Below, piece after piece: positions 1 through 8,948 of a stretch of DNA of 64,000 bases. The translations under genes and the position numbers were made by a program. This stretch comes from Dyadobacter sp. 676 (GTDB lineage Bacteria; Bacteroidota; Bacteroidia; Cytophagales; Spirosomataceae). The stretch is taken from the NCBI RefSeq assembly GCF_040448675.1, contig NZ_CP159289.1, positions 682,001 to 746,000 on the forward strand, in the 5' to 3' direction. Below the pieces are notes generated by a model, which saw only the letters and a program-made list of their open reading frames with translations, made no database searches and was not told where the DNA came from. The first letter of the stretch is position 1, and every line of letters starts with the position of its first letter.

Positions 1-2007
1 AAGCCGGAACGCCTGATGGAACATCAATACCATGGCAAGGGCATCCAGTGGTTGCTGAGCAAACATCGATTGCTCTCGGTCTCTGCCGTACCAGTTCTCG
101 TTGCCAACAACCGACAAATAGCCGTTGCGGAGCGTTACATCCGAAAGGAAATCCATGCTTTCTATTGCTACTTCGAAGACGCGGGGATCATGCAAAAACT
201 CAGCAGCATGCAGGAGCGCCAAAGGCAAAAATGCATTGTCATAGGCCAGCAGCGATTCAAACCATTGCCAATCATTGCTGCGGTGGATATCGTATTCGGC
301 GAGAAGCCTGCCGGTCAGGGCTTCCAATATCTTGATCATCCCTTCGTCTGTCGGATTGCTTTTCAAATAGTGGCATATCCCGACGACGGTGTTGGCAATA
401 CTTCGGATAGATTTGAGTTTGGTAAAATTCGGCACAGCGTCAAAGAAAATCTCGCGGCCGGTCTGGTAATAGGCGTCATTAGGTGCATTCCCGAGCAGAT
501 AGCCCAACGACCAAATCGTGCGACCAAAGGAGTCCTCCGACCCTACTTCATCCAGGAAGTTACGGTTGAAGCTCAGGAAGTTTCTGAACATGCCGTCCTG
601 GGTCTGCATGTAATTGATGTAGCTTAAATAGGTGGGCGACAGTTTCAAGGCAAGTGGATGCTTGTTTCTTTTGTAGGTCATCAACACCATCAGCAAGGCC
701 CTTGCATTATCATCCAGACAATAGCCTTCTTTCAGGTTCGGGATCCCGTATTTGGCGTGCTGGATAATGCCGGTGTCGTCGGTGAGGCGCTGCACGTGAT
801 CGAGCAGGAATGGCGGAAGCGCAAGCGGGTCCAGAATCATCGGATTGCCCGATTCAATATCTAGTCCGATTTTCGCTATTGACCCCGCCAATTCCAGATA
901 TTTTTGCCCGATTTTCGGCCAGGTTATTTCGCGACCATAATCAAATGCATTTTTCCGGAGCTGCCGCATCTGCTCGGGATGATCCAGTAGTTCAAGCAAT
1001 ATCTCGGTAAGTGCCGGCGAGTCGTGGAAATTGAAAAGACGGCCCCTGCCATCGGCGAGCAATTCTGCTGCATGCCAATAAGGCGTAGAGATCACTGCAT
1101 TACCGGCGCCAATCGCATAGGAAAGCGTCCCGCTCGTAATCTGGGCCTCGCTGGTATAAGGGGTGATGTAGATATCGGAGGCAGAGAGGTATTTGAAAAG
1201 CTCGGACTGACTTATGAACTCGTTCAGGAATACGACATGCTTCTCAATGCCCAGCTGTTTGACCAAGCCTGCAAGGAAGACACGGTACTCTTCCCCAGCA
1301 TGCCTGACTACGTTGGGATGCGTTTTACCTAGCACAATGTAGACAAGTTGCGGATACTTTTTGACTACCTCGGGTAAGGCCCTTAGGACTGTCTCGATTC
1401 CTTTATTACGCCCAATAAACCCAAAGGTCAATAGCACCTGTTTGGAGGAAAGCTTGAACTCTTTCTTGGCCAGAAGTTGGCCAAAGTGTATATCCGGCAC
1501 ACCATGTGCAATACGGGCGATTTTGTCGATGGGCACCTTGTAGACATCCGATAGCATATCGACCGCGGTCTGGCTCATGACCACCACCGACTGCGCAATT
1601 TTACATATCTCGGTCATCACAGCCTTCTGATTGTAGGAAGGTGTTTTCAGCACAGTATGTAGCGTGACGATCAGCGGAATTTTGAGCCGGTGCAACAACG
1701 GCAGAATGTAGATGCCGTCCTGACCGCCAAATATGCCGAATTCGTGTTCGAGTATGCATACATCAGCCCCGCTCAGGTTAATGACATTGGCTGCTTCCAG
1801 ATAGTCAGTCTGTTCTTCCTGCCGGATAGCGAGCTTCACTTCTTTGGGATAATCATAATGTAGGCCATTGTCGTCTATCGCGATCACAAAGCCTTGCGAG
1901 CCGCCGACCAGGGCTTCCTCTCCGACGGTAGAATGAAATAAGTTCTGGGTGAAAGTGCCAATTCCGCACTCCCTTGGTGGGTAGGTCCCTATAAATGCTA
2001 TTTTCAT
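1..2007 (-). CDS. GT4-family glycosyltransferase with C-terminal helical domain (3' end beyond window)
   Basis: The reverse strand is open from an ATG at 2007 to the left edge of the window (669 codons, no stop reached), so the C-terminus is missing. The start reads MKIAFIGTYPPRECGIGTF, the usual opening of GT-B retaining glycosyltransferases. A Rossmann-like GT4 half covers roughly residues 1-390 and includes the donor-binding part around residues 320-340 (TPYTSEAQITSGTLSYAIGAG). From about residue 400 a second domain is rich in W, Y, D and E helices (DDNARALL, NDWQWFE, LAYDNAFLP), resembling the alpha/alpha barrels of glycan-processing enzymes. A cytosolic role in glycan or exopolysaccharide assembly is inferred; the sugar is unknown. 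The gene is divergent from the small gene at 2165. Every plus-strand open frame over this stretch is antisense noise. Confidence 0.85.
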   Translation of the reverse strand, partial: MKIAFIGTYPPRECGIGTFTQNLFHSTVGEEALVGGSQGFVIAIDDNGLHYDYPKEVKLAIRQEEQTDYLEAANVINLSGADVCILEHEFGIFGGQDGIYILPLLHRLKIPLIVTLHTVLKTPSYNQKAVMTEICKIAQSVVVMSQTAVDMLSDVYKVPIDKIARIAHGVPDIHFGQLLAKKEFKLSSKQVLLTFGFIGRNKGIETVLRALPEVVKKYPQLVYIVLGKTHPNVVRHAGEEYRVFLAGLVKQLGIEKHVVFLNEFISQSELFKYLSASDIYITPYTSEAQITSGTLSYAIGAGNAVISTPYWHAAELLADGRGRLFNFHDSPALTEILLELLDHPEQMRQLRKNAFDYGREITWPKIGQKYLELAGSIAKIGLDIESGNPMILDPLALPPFLLDHVQRLTDDTGIIQHAKYGIPNLKEGYCLDDNARALLMVLMTYKRNKHPLALKLSPTYLSYINYMQTQDGMFRNFLSFNRNFLDEVGSEDSFGRTIWSLGYLLGNAPNDAYYQTGREIFFDAVPNFTKLKSIRSIANTVVGICHYLKSNPTDEGMIKILEALTGRLLAEYDIHRSNDWQWFESLLAYDNAFLPLALLHAAEFLHDPRVFEVAIESMDFLSDVTLRNGYLSVVGNENWYGRDREQSMFAQQPLDALAMVLMFHQAFRL

Positions 2008-2164
2008 TTCCGCCGTTTGTTGATTTGTTGTAAGGTAACCTATTTAAATGGCATGACCCGGGAATATTTCAGCTGCCGCCAAATACTTCACAGAATCTCT
2101 ATGAATTCATAATACATGTTGAATATCAAGTAAAAGGACCTACCTTACAACAAAACTAAAAACC

Positions 2165-2278
2165 ATGTCAAAAGAAAAAAACCAGCAGAAAAGTGACAAG
2201 AAAAAGCCCGCCAAAAACCTGAAAGAAAAGCGCGCGGATAAGAAGGAGAAGAGGGATAGTAAATCGAAGGGCGACTAG
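2165..2278 (+). CDS. Small lysine-rich basic protein (37 aa)
   Basis: ATG at 2165, TAG at 2276-2278. The product is 37 residues of almost only K, E, D, S, N and R, with no hydrophobic core, so it is probably disordered. The stop is immediately followed by the ATG of the transglutaminase (TAGATG), which argues for translational coupling and for this being a real gene rather than chance. Short lysine-rich proteins of this kind are common in Cytophagales, with no known function. It could bind nucleic acid or another polyanion, but this is only inferred from charge. Confidence 0.55.
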   Translation: MSKEKNQQKSDKKKPAKNLKEKRADKKEKRDSKSKGD

Positions 2279-3127
2279 ATGACGCGCGTCTCAGTCAAGC
2301 ACAGGATAGACTACAGCTACGATCACAAGGTACTTCTGTCCCCTCACCGATTCCGCCTTGCGCCGCAACCCGATACCCAGGCGATCATCGAAGAATACAG
2401 TTTTGTTCTGCGGCCTGCCAATCGCCTTTACTGGCAACACGATGTTTACGGCAATAAAATGGCGCGGGCCGATTTCGCTGACAAAACAGATTTTATGTCG
2501 GTGGAGGTTACCTTGGAAATCAAACTGAACAGTTTGAACCCCTTCGATGTACTGCTCGACGATGAATCGCAGCGCTTCCCATTTTTGTATCCTTCGATCG
2601 TTAAAAATGCTTTGCTGCCTTATTTACAAATCGTAGACAGGAGTTCTGCGCTCACCGCATTCGTTGGCTGCACCGAAAAGTTTCATGGTGAAACCCTCTC
2701 TTTCCTGGTACAGCTCAATCAGCACGTTTGTAATTATATCCGCTACGTGCAGAGATTAGAGCCAGGCGTGCAGTCATGCGAGATGACCCTAAGGACCCGT
2801 ACTGGCTCTTGCCGCGATTCTGCATGGCTCATGGTTCAGGTGCTGCGACGATTAGGACTGGCAAGCAGGTTTGTATCAGGTTATCTGGTACAATTAGGTA
2901 CCACATCGGGCGACTCTGTTGAACTGCATGCCTGGGCAGAAGTTTTCATACCAGGGGCTAGCTGGATTGGTTTGGACACGACCTCGGGCCTGTTTACCAG
3001 TGAAGGCCATATCCCGCTTGCGATTGGACCCGGTCCAGCGCAGGTGGCACCTGTCGAAGGATTGACCGAGCAATGCTCGGCCACTATGAGCTACAGATGC
3101 GAAGTAATCCAATTGAATGACTTGTAG
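2279..3127 (+). CDS. Transglutaminase-like cysteine protease family protein
   Basis: The protein has 282 residues. The N-terminal ~85 residues match the bacterial transglutaminase N-terminal beta domain (HRIDYSYDHKVLLSPHRFRL). The catalytic domain follows, with a visible Cys-His-Asp triad: C178 in TGSCRDSAW, H217 in ELHAWAEVF and D233 in GLDTTSG. This is the standard arrangement of the family, which acts as protease or amidase as often as a true transglutaminase. No signal peptide is seen, so it is probably cytosolic. The start ATG directly follows the stop of the 37-residue gene, suggesting coupled translation. Length is normal for the single-domain form. Substrate unknown. Confidence 0.88.
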   Translation: MTRVSVKHRIDYSYDHKVLLSPHRFRLAPQPDTQAIIEEYSFVLRPANRLYWQHDVYGNKMARADFADKTDFMSVEVTLEIKLNSLNPFDVLLDDESQRFPFLYPSIVKNALLPYLQIVDRSSALTAFVGCTEKFHGETLSFLVQLNQHVCNYIRYVQRLEPGVQSCEMTLRTRTGSCRDSAWLMVQVLRRLGLASRFVSGYLVQLGTTSGDSVELHAWAEVFIPGASWIGLDTTSGLFTSEGHIPLAIGPGPAQVAPVEGLTEQCSATMSYRCEVIQLNDL

Positions 3128-3495
3128 AAAACATGACTTTGAAGAGTGGCTTTGCCTGATAATAACCTAGATATCGAAACTACATGCCCAAACATCGCTT
3201 GCAAAACGCCTAATTTGGGCATATCAAGAACGAAAACCACTAACTCAAACCCAAGGATGTAAATTTCCATAAGCCTGCAATACAAGCGCCCAAAAGCGGA
3301 GTCTGGAAGACAGCAGTAGCAAAGCGATTTGGACCACTATTCCTCCCCTCAGATTTTTGATTCTTGGGTGAGGTTTCGATCTGCAAGGCCCTTTTGCATT
3401 CACGGTGTTCAATTAGATTCGTAAGTAGTAAAGATGTGTATCAAAAGCTCACCTTTGCGCAGAAACTGAATTGGATATAGCGAAAAGGACAGGAA
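3128..3495. other. Intergenic region without recognisable gene
   Basis: A 368-bp gap between the convergent transglutaminase and desaturase genes. The only structure seen is an 8-bp inverted repeat, TGCCCAAA at about 3184 and TTTGGGCA at about 3215, which could be a weak terminator for the transglutaminase gene. No coding signal was recognised. Confidence 0.4.
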
Positions 3496-4566
3496 TCATA
3501 CTGGTTGATGATAGGAACGTTCTTCCGACGACGGCTTGCGCAAGCCGCGAAGATAGGGTGTATGGTACTGCTGATAAAACTGCCTTTTGAAATCCTTATA
3601 TGATTTTACAGCGCCAATCTTATGCATAAACCAGATGTAGTACCAGGCTAAGTCAACCTGATAAGGCTTGAACCCGCTGCGCGCGCTTTTGGGGAACAAG
3701 TGGTGGTTGTTATGCCACTCCCCCGCTACTATTCCGGGCCATACCTGGTTGACCGAATTATCGGTCGTGTTAAAGTCAACTCCCTCCCGCTGCACATTCT
3801 TACCTTTCCCGTGCCCCTCGTAGTTGAACGTCCGGACGCCCACAGCCCAAAAGCCGGCAGCGCCAAATAATGTACATGCCAGGGCGTGTCCGCCCAAAAG
3901 GAAAAAGGCCAGATACCAAAACGACCAGTTCAGCATCCAGCTTACCACGCCGCGGGCCGGATTGAGAAACGAGCCCCATTTCAAATACTGTGCATACGTA
4001 TTCCCTTTTATCCCCGTATGCTTCATCAACAGCTTTACCCGGTTGTAATCACCCTCAGAGAGGTCATGCGCAATCGGCTGGTGGTTGACATCCGCCAAAA
4101 AGCAATACAGGAAACCTGCCTGGGCATTGTAAGGGTCGCCCGGCTTATCTGATTTGGCGTGATGCACATGGTGTGAAACCACATATATCTCCTCAGGGAT
4201 CATGCTGATCGTCAGGTTCTGTGTGAAAAAGCGCCAGAATTTGTTTTGGAACTTGTAAGCCCCGTGCGTGCAGTACCGGTGGTGCCAGATCGTGCCGTGT
4301 GTCCCCATGATAATCATGCTGTATACAAATGCAGCAGCAAGCATTCCAAAACTGAAAAATTCAAAAATAAATAGGTACAAAAACGGTACCATCGCGGCTA
4401 CCTTCGCCCAACTCATAACTGGCAGCCAGTTGCGACGGTCTACGAAAATATTCAAACGAGCGAAGAACTCGCCCAAGATTTGTCTTGTGCCCGGTTTGAT
4501 CAAATTTCCCTGCTGATCCTTCCACCCGTAAGAAGGGGGCCTTAAAACTACATCGATAAATGCCAT
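3496..4566 (-). CDS. Membrane fatty-acid (acyl-CoA delta-9 type) desaturase
   Basis: 356 residues, an integral-membrane di-iron desaturase. The three histidine boxes of the acyl-CoA desaturase branch are present: HRYCTH at 96-101, HHVHH at 132-136 and HNNHH at 285-289 (GEWHNNHHLFPKS). Hydrophobic segments at about 54-90 and 205-245 fit the four-helix topology. Such enzymes introduce a cis double bond in a membrane acyl chain using O2 and electrons from a ferredoxin or cytochrome. It lies 41 bp downstream of a second, frameshifted desaturase on the same strand, so the two were probably co-transcribed for membrane-fluidity control. The start is the first ATG and gives the normal N-terminus. Confidence 0.9.
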   Translation of the reverse strand: MAFIDVVLRPPSYGWKDQQGNLIKPGTRQILGEFFARLNIFVDRRNWLPVMSWAKVAAMVPFLYLFIFEFFSFGMLAAAFVYSMIIMGTHGTIWHHRYCTHGAYKFQNKFWRFFTQNLTISMIPEEIYVVSHHVHHAKSDKPGDPYNAQAGFLYCFLADVNHQPIAHDLSEGDYNRVKLLMKHTGIKGNTYAQYLKWGSFLNPARGVVSWMLNWSFWYLAFFLLGGHALACTLFGAAGFWAVGVRTFNYEGHGKGKNVQREGVDFNTTDNSVNQVWPGIVAGEWHNNHHLFPKSARSGFKPYQVDLAWYYIWFMHKIGAVKSYKDFKRQFYQQYHTPYLRGLRKPSSEERSYHQPV

Positions 4567-4607
4567 ACTGATCGGTCTGGTGTATAGTGAATAATTAAGG
4601 GGGCCGC

Positions 4608-5715
4608 TTACACGATAGCATCCTCAAAGCCCGGCGCACCAAAACGCTTCAAGCTCACAATGTGCGCGCGCAAGGCTATCAGAAAGGTTTTGTTCTCCTG
4701 ATATTTCAGGCCAAACTCTTCGGCAGTCTTTCTGACGATGGGCGCTAATTTCGGATAGTGGACATGGCAGATTTTAGGGAACAAATGATGCTCAATCTGG
4801 TAATTCAGGCCACCGATGTACCAGCTAAGCCATTTATTGCGGGGAGAGAAGTTAACTGTTGTTTCCAATTGGTGCATTGCCCAATCCTGGCTGATAACGC
4901 CACGATCATTGGGCAACGGGTAAATGCGTGCCCTCCACTGAATGCGCCAGCTGAAAGATGACCGTCAAAACGAGCCCGGCCACAAAATGCATTAGAAAAA
5001 ATCCAAGCAGCACCTGCCAGAAAACGATGCTGGCAGCAAACACCGGAATTACAAAGAAGATACTTAAATACACCGTTTTCATCAAGACCAGTCCAGTCAG
5101 CATGCGTCTGTTTTCTGCCTTGCCCTGCCGGTTCACTCCCGATCGGATAAAATGGTAGTATTGAATAAAGTCCTTCAACAGCACCCAGTAAAGTGTAACG
5201 ATCCCATAGAAAAGAAATGCGTACATCCACTGGAACCGGTGCATAGGACCAGCCTTATCATGTGGCGAAAGCTTTAACACGCCACGGTCTTTAATGTCTT
5301 CGTCCAGGTCGGCAACATTGGTATAAGTGTGGTGAAGGACATTGTGTTGAAGTTTCCAGTTCACAACACCAGCACCGGCCAGATAAATGGTGCGGCCCAT
5401 CCACTTGTTTACCCAGGGACGCCGGGAGAAGGCCCCGTGGTTGGCATCATGCATGACGCTCATCCCGATACCGGAAATTCCGGTGCCCATCAGCAGCCAT
5501 AGCAGCAGGCTGACGGCAAACGGAGGTGTAAACACCAGCAGAAGCACATAAGGCACAATATAAATACAAAGCAACACAACCGTCTTAACGATCATTGTCT
5601 TGTTTGCATACCGGGATTGGCGGTTGTCGGCAAAGTACTGATCTACCCTCTTTTTCAAGGTCGGGAAGAACAGGCTTTTTTCCAGGGGAGCGAATTTTAC
5701 TTTATCTTTTGTCAT
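4608..5715 (-). pseudogene. Front-end type fatty-acid desaturase, broken by one frameshift
   Basis: Two reverse-strand frames together make one linoleoyl-CoA-type desaturase. The first (5715 to 4906) carries HDANH and HHTYTN boxes (LQHNVLHHTYTN) and stops after AHSVEGTHLPVAQ. The second frame continues as PLPNDRG...WAMHQLETTVNF and ends with the third box QIEHHLFP at 4616-4916. Homologues read EGTxFPLP across this point, so one extra base in the GGG run at 4918-4920 (CCC on the coding strand) explains the break. Residual identity on both sides is excellent, so the lesion is either recent or a base-calling error. If the frame is restored, the protein is about 369 residues and complete. Confidence 0.82.
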
Positions 5716-5913
5716 ACGTCGATTTCAACTTGTTTACCGAAGGACCAGGTGAGAGAACAAGTTAATCTTCGTAATGTCAATAAGCCTTCTGCTATAATAA
5801 CGGAAAAATACAATTTGTATTTGATCACATAGCAAATAAGTTGGAATCTCAGGTCGTTGTATCCTGAAGTCAGGAGAAATTGAACAAAATGAAGCGATTT
5901 TCATCGTCCGTAT

Positions 5914-6987
5914 TCAGGCGATTGTTGATTTGTAATACTTATCTCTCAGCCAAAAAGCTACATTGACCAGCGCTATCAAGGCCGGGACTTCCACCAACGG
6001 GCCAATCACGCCCACAAACGCCTGACCGGAATTGATCCCAAACACACCGATAGCAACAGCAATCGCCAACTCGAAATTGTTCCCCGAAGCGGTAAAAGCA
6101 ATGGATGCGTTCTGTCCGTAATCGGCGCCACGTGATTTTGCAATGAAAAAACTCGTCAAGAACATCACTACAAAATAAATCACGAGCGGTATCGCTATCA
6201 ATGCCACATCACCCGGCAATTGAACGATCAGCTCACCTTTCAGGCTGAACATCAAAACAATTGTAGCCAGCAGCGCAATCAATGTAATCGGTGAGATGAA
6301 AGGCAAAAATCTGGTCTCGTACCATTTTTCGCCCTTCCAGGCAGTTAAACCAATGCGGCTTAGCATTCCCGCTGCAAAGGGAATACCTAGGTAAACGCTG
6401 ACACTTAATGCAATTTCAGCAATAGTGATATCAACAGCCAGTCCTCTCAAACCGATTAACGGCGGTAAAACCGTAATGAAGAAATAGGCATAGAAACTAT
6501 ACAGCAGGACTTGAAACACGCTGTTGAGCGCAACCAACCCCGCCGCGTATTCGCGGCTGCCTTCCGCAAGCTCATTCCACACGAGCACCATGGCGATGCA
6601 GCGCGCCAGGCCGATCAATATCAATCCGACCATGTAATCGGGATGATCGGGCAGAAAGACCACCGCAAGTACGAACATCAACACCGGACCAACGACCCAG
6701 TTGAGCAGAAGGGAAACGGTCATCACCCGAGTATTTCGAAATACCTCGCCCATCTTGTCATACTTCACTTTGGCAAGCGGCGGATACATCATCAGGATCA
6801 AACCGATGGCCAGGGGGGTGTTGGTCGCGCCATTGGAAAATCGGTTGATATAATCCGGTACAGTCGGCGCAACATTGCCGACGATGATACCGAAAGCCAT
6901 CGCAAGGAAAATCCATAGTGTCAGGTATCGGTCGAGGAAGCCGAGTTTCCTGCGGTTTGCCGCCGGAGCGCAGTTATTCGCAGACAT
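5914..6987 (-). CDS. acr3: Arsenite efflux permease, ACR3 family
   Basis: 357 residues with about ten hydrophobic segments. Landmarks of ACR3 (bile acid/sodium symporter superfamily) are visible: [18 protein letters not shown] near the N-terminus, [17 protein letters not shown] containing the conserved essential cysteine, and [19 protein letters not shown] near the C-terminus. It exports arsenite across the inner membrane, the final step of the resistance pathway. It is last in the operon, starting 3 nt after arsC stops. The N-terminus carries an extra cysteine (SANNCAPA), ordinary for the family. ACR3 rather than ArsB is supported by size and motif. Confidence 0.95.
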   Translation of the reverse strand: MSANNCAPAANRRKLGFLDRYLTLWIFLAMAFGIIVGNVAPTVPDYINRFSNGATNTPLAIGLILMMYPPLAKVKYDKMGEVFRNTRVMTVSLLLNWVVGPVLMFVLAVVFLPDHPDYMVGLILIGLARCIAMVLVWNELAEGSREYAAGLVALNSVFQVLLYSFYAYFFITVLPPLIGLRGLAVDITIAEIALSVSVYLGIPFAAGMLSRIGLTAWKGEKWYETRFLPFISPITLIALLATIVLMFSLKGELIVQLPGDVALIAIPLVIYFVVMFLTSFFIAKSRGADYGQNASIAFTASGNNFELAIAVAIGVFGINSGQAFVGVIGPLVEVPALIALVNVAFWLRDKYYKSTIA

Positions 6988-6990
6988 TGC

Positions 6991-7404
6991 TTACAGATTT
7001 TCTTTTACAAAGTTTTCAGCGTAAGCTTTGATCTGCTCCCGAACGGCCCGGAACTCTTCCAAAACTTCCTTCTCAGTACCCGTTGCCTTTGCCGGGTCCG
7101 GGAAGTTGTGATGGAATTTCTTTGCATTGGTGGGAAAGTAAGGGCAACGCTCTCTGGCATTGTCACAAACCGTGATGACGAAATCGAAATCGATGTCGCC
7201 ATATTCATCCATGTTGTTTGACGTATGATGGGAAATATCAATTCCGTCTTCCGCCATGATCGCGATGGCTTTGGGATTCACGCCATGCGTCTCTACCCCT
7301 GCACTGTATACGGCGGTGTTGTCTCCGGCAAAATGTCTTAAATATCCTTCGGCAATCTGGCTCCGGCAACTGTTACCGGTGCATAGCACTAATACTTTTT
7401 TCAT
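6991..7404 (-). CDS. arsC: Arsenate reductase, low-molecular-weight phosphatase type
   Basis: 137 residues, a thioredoxin-coupled ArsC. The P-loop CTGNSCR at residues 8-14 holds the nucleophilic Cys and the phosphate-binding Arg. The C-terminal half contains the redox segment VCDNARERCPYFP with two cysteines, matching the relay of the Staphylococcus/Bacillus-type enzyme, and the Asp-containing loop FPDPAKATG. It reduces arsenate to arsenite, which the downstream ACR3 pump exports. It starts 6 nt after the GNAT stop codon and is followed after 3 nt by ACR3, so it sits inside a tight operon. Confidence 0.95.
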   Translation of the reverse strand: MKKVLVLCTGNSCRSQIAEGYLRHFAGDNTAVYSAGVETHGVNPKAIAIMAEDGIDISHHTSNNMDEYGDIDFDFVITVCDNARERCPYFPTNAKKFHHNFPDPAKATGTEKEVLEEFRAVREQIKAYAENFVKENL

Positions 7405-7410
7405 GTTTAT

Positions 7411-7905
7411 TTAATTGATTCCTATGGTTTTACTTCTGCGTTCCAACAGATTTACATCCCGCCAGACAGCTTTCATTTTACCGATTTTTTCACGGTACCC
7501 GATGATCCGGAAACCATTGCTTTCATGGAGCCTGATGCTTGCCGAATTTTCCGGGAAAATACCGGCCTGTAATGTCCAGTAACCCTTGGCCTCACTTTCG
7601 ATAATTAAATGCTTCAAAAGCAGGTCCCCTATTTTTTGGCCTCTGAAAGCTTCGGCTACATAAACACTCACCTCGGCCACTCCGGCATAAACGCATCGGC
7701 CGGAAACAGGCGTCAATGCAGCCCAACCCGCGACTTCGCCGTTGTCGGTAACGGCTACATACCGGAGGTCCGCCACATGGGACTGATCCCATACCTCCCA
7801 TTCCGGCGGACTTGTTTCGAGCGTTGCCTGACCGGTTGCGATGCCTTGCGCATAGATATCGCGGACCACAGGCCAATCGTTGGGTAATAATTCTCTGATC
7901 GTCAT
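7411..7905 (-). CDS. GNAT N-acetyltransferase (ArsN/phosphinothricin acetyltransferase-like)
   Basis: 164 residues when started at the ATG at 7905 (MTIRELLPNDWPVV); an upstream in-frame start at 7971 would add 22 residues unlike the family and overlap the previous gene. The GNAT fold is clear: the acetyl-CoA loop reads FRGQKIGDLLLKHLI, and motif B reads GIFPENSASIRLHESNGF, the signature of the PPT/ArsN1 group. Members inside ars operons acetylate arsinothricin or related organoarsenicals. The position between DUF6428 and arsC supports that role here, but phosphinothricin or amino-acid acetylation cannot be excluded from sequence. Confidence 0.85.
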   Translation of the reverse strand: MTIRELLPNDWPVVRDIYAQGIATGQATLETSPPEWEVWDQSHVADLRYVAVTDNGEVAGWAALTPVSGRCVYAGVAEVSVYVAEAFRGQKIGDLLLKHLIIESEAKGYWTLQAGIFPENSASIRLHESNGFRIIGYREKIGKMKAVWRDVNLLERRSKTIGIN

Positions 7906-7924
7906 CGATAGGTTGTTATGATGG

Positions 7925-8509
7925 TTAACTAGCAACAGCCTCCCCCGGGGTGCAACAAGACGCTTCCTCACTGGCTACAACCAGCTTAGACTCGTCTTTT
8001 TTATACGCAGGAGCGCCGCAGGAAGCATCGGCCGATGTTGTCCCACAATTTTGATTGCGCGAAAGCGCCTTGCATTGGGTAAAGTCGGGGACCAAATTTA
8101 CCGTAAATGTCTCACCTTCGGCAACGAATTCTCCGGGATACATCTGCCGCGTGTCGAACTTCGAGTTGCCAAATTCAATTTTCACTATGGCATTCGGGTT
8201 CAAAGGCACCGATTTTTCTACGATCCCAACGATTTTAAGCGCCTTGCCCACTTTCATGGACCGATCAGCTTCTTTGACCGAGGGTTCCCATATCTGCACT
8301 ATAACTTCGGTCCAGCTATTCATCTGGCCACCGCAATCGACCGAAACGATGGGCGCCTGCTTGATTTCGGTGATATGATACGAGCTATCCACGAATTTTC
8401 CTGCCTCATATTCGAATTGCAGGTGCAGCTCAGGGTTTTGTTCGAGCGTATTTTTGAAATCGCCCCAGGTCATCGGACGGCTTGTCACCGGATTGAATTG
8501 ATTTGCCAT
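7925..8509 (-). CDS. DUF6428-family protein of ars operons, cysteine-rich tail
   Basis: 194 residues from the ATG at 8509 (MANQFNPVTSRPMTWGDF); an ATG at 8551 would add 14 unusual residues. The body matches proteins annotated DUF6428 that recur between arsR and arsC in Bacteroidota (TWGDFKNTLEQNPEL, SYHITEIKQAPIVSVDCGG). Its function is unknown. The C-terminal ~50 residues hold seven of the protein's eight cysteines, including the final pair EASCCTPG, which suggests binding of As(III) or another soft metal. This is inference: it could be a periplasm-free metallochaperone or a sensor for the operon. Translation is 19 nt upstream of the GNAT start. Confidence 0.8.
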   Translation of the reverse strand: MANQFNPVTSRPMTWGDFKNTLEQNPELHLQFEYEAGKFVDSSYHITEIKQAPIVSVDCGGQMNSWTEVIVQIWEPSVKEADRSMKVGKALKIVGIVEKSVPLNPNAIVKIEFGNSKFDTRQMYPGEFVAEGETFTVNLVPDFTQCKALSRNQNCGTTSADASCGAPAYKKDESKLVVASEEASCCTPGEAVAS

Positions 8510-8563
8510 GGTTTCATTGTTATAATGTAATATTACGATTAATTTATTCAAAAAAACACCCGC

Positions 8564-8893
8564 CTAATTGCAGCAGGTAACCTGTTCAAAGGATTCCAGT
8601 ATCGAGCCGAAGGCCTGGCGGGCTTCTTCCCACACCGGTGGGTTAATACAGTAACAGACGCGAGGTGGGTTAATCTCTCCCTGAATGATACCTATCCGCT
8701 TCAACTCCTTCAAATGCTGCGACACGGTCGCCTGGGCAAGTTCCAGTTCGTCTACCAGATCACCGCAAACACATGCCTTGCGGGCAATGAGCAGCTGCAA
8801 AATTGCCACCCGTGCAGGATGTGCAAATGCTTTGGCCAGATCCGCGATCCGGTTCTGCTGCTCTGTGAATATTTCCGTTTTCGTAACTCCCAT
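8564..8893 (-). CDS. arsR: ArsR/SmtB-family arsenic-responsive repressor
   Basis: 109 residues with a winged helix-turn-helix ([18 protein letters not shown]). The metal-sensing site of the classical ArsR helix is present as ACVCGDLV (C41, C43), and the protein ends in CCN, which may supply further thiols. It represses its own operon and is released by As(III). The start codon lies only 4 nt after the -7 box TATGTTTG, so the transcript is probably leaderless or nearly so. It is the first gene of arsR-DUF6428-GNAT-arsC-ACR3, all on the reverse strand. Confidence 0.95.
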   Translation of the reverse strand: MGVTKTEIFTEQQNRIADLAKAFAHPARVAILQLLIARKACVCGDLVDELELAQATVSQHLKELKRIGIIQGEINPPRVCYCINPPVWEEARQAFGSILESFEQVTCCN

Positions 8894-8897
8894 ACTC

Positions 8898-8928
8898 CAA
8901 ACATAACAGGAAAAATTACATATCGCAA
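8898..8928 (-). promoter_or_regulatory. Bacteroidota-type promoter of the ars operon
   Basis: On the reverse strand, TTG (8928-8926) is followed after exactly 20 nt by TATGTTTG (8905-8898), matching the Bacteroidota consensus TTG-N19..21-TAnnTTTG. The arsR ATG begins at 8893, four bases beyond the -7 box, which implies a leaderless message. Confidence 0.7.
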
Positions 8929-8948
8929 TATTGCGATATGTAATTTTT
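8911..8948. promoter_or_regulatory. ArsR operator: 38-bp perfect palindrome
   Basis: The sequence 8911-8929 is the exact reverse complement of 8930-8948, with core ATATCGCAATATTGCGATAT. This is the ArsR-type ATCG-palindrome architecture. It covers the -33 element and the spacer of the arsR promoter, so a bound repressor dimer would block polymerase. Confidence 0.85.

Noticed and set aside
16..1543. Several plus-strand open frames of 60-203 codons
   Set aside because: They are antisense to a clear glycosyltransferase gene and show no family resemblance.
3091..3285. 64-codon reverse-strand frame downstream of the transglutaminase
   Set aside because: It overlaps the end of a real gene and shows no family or signal.
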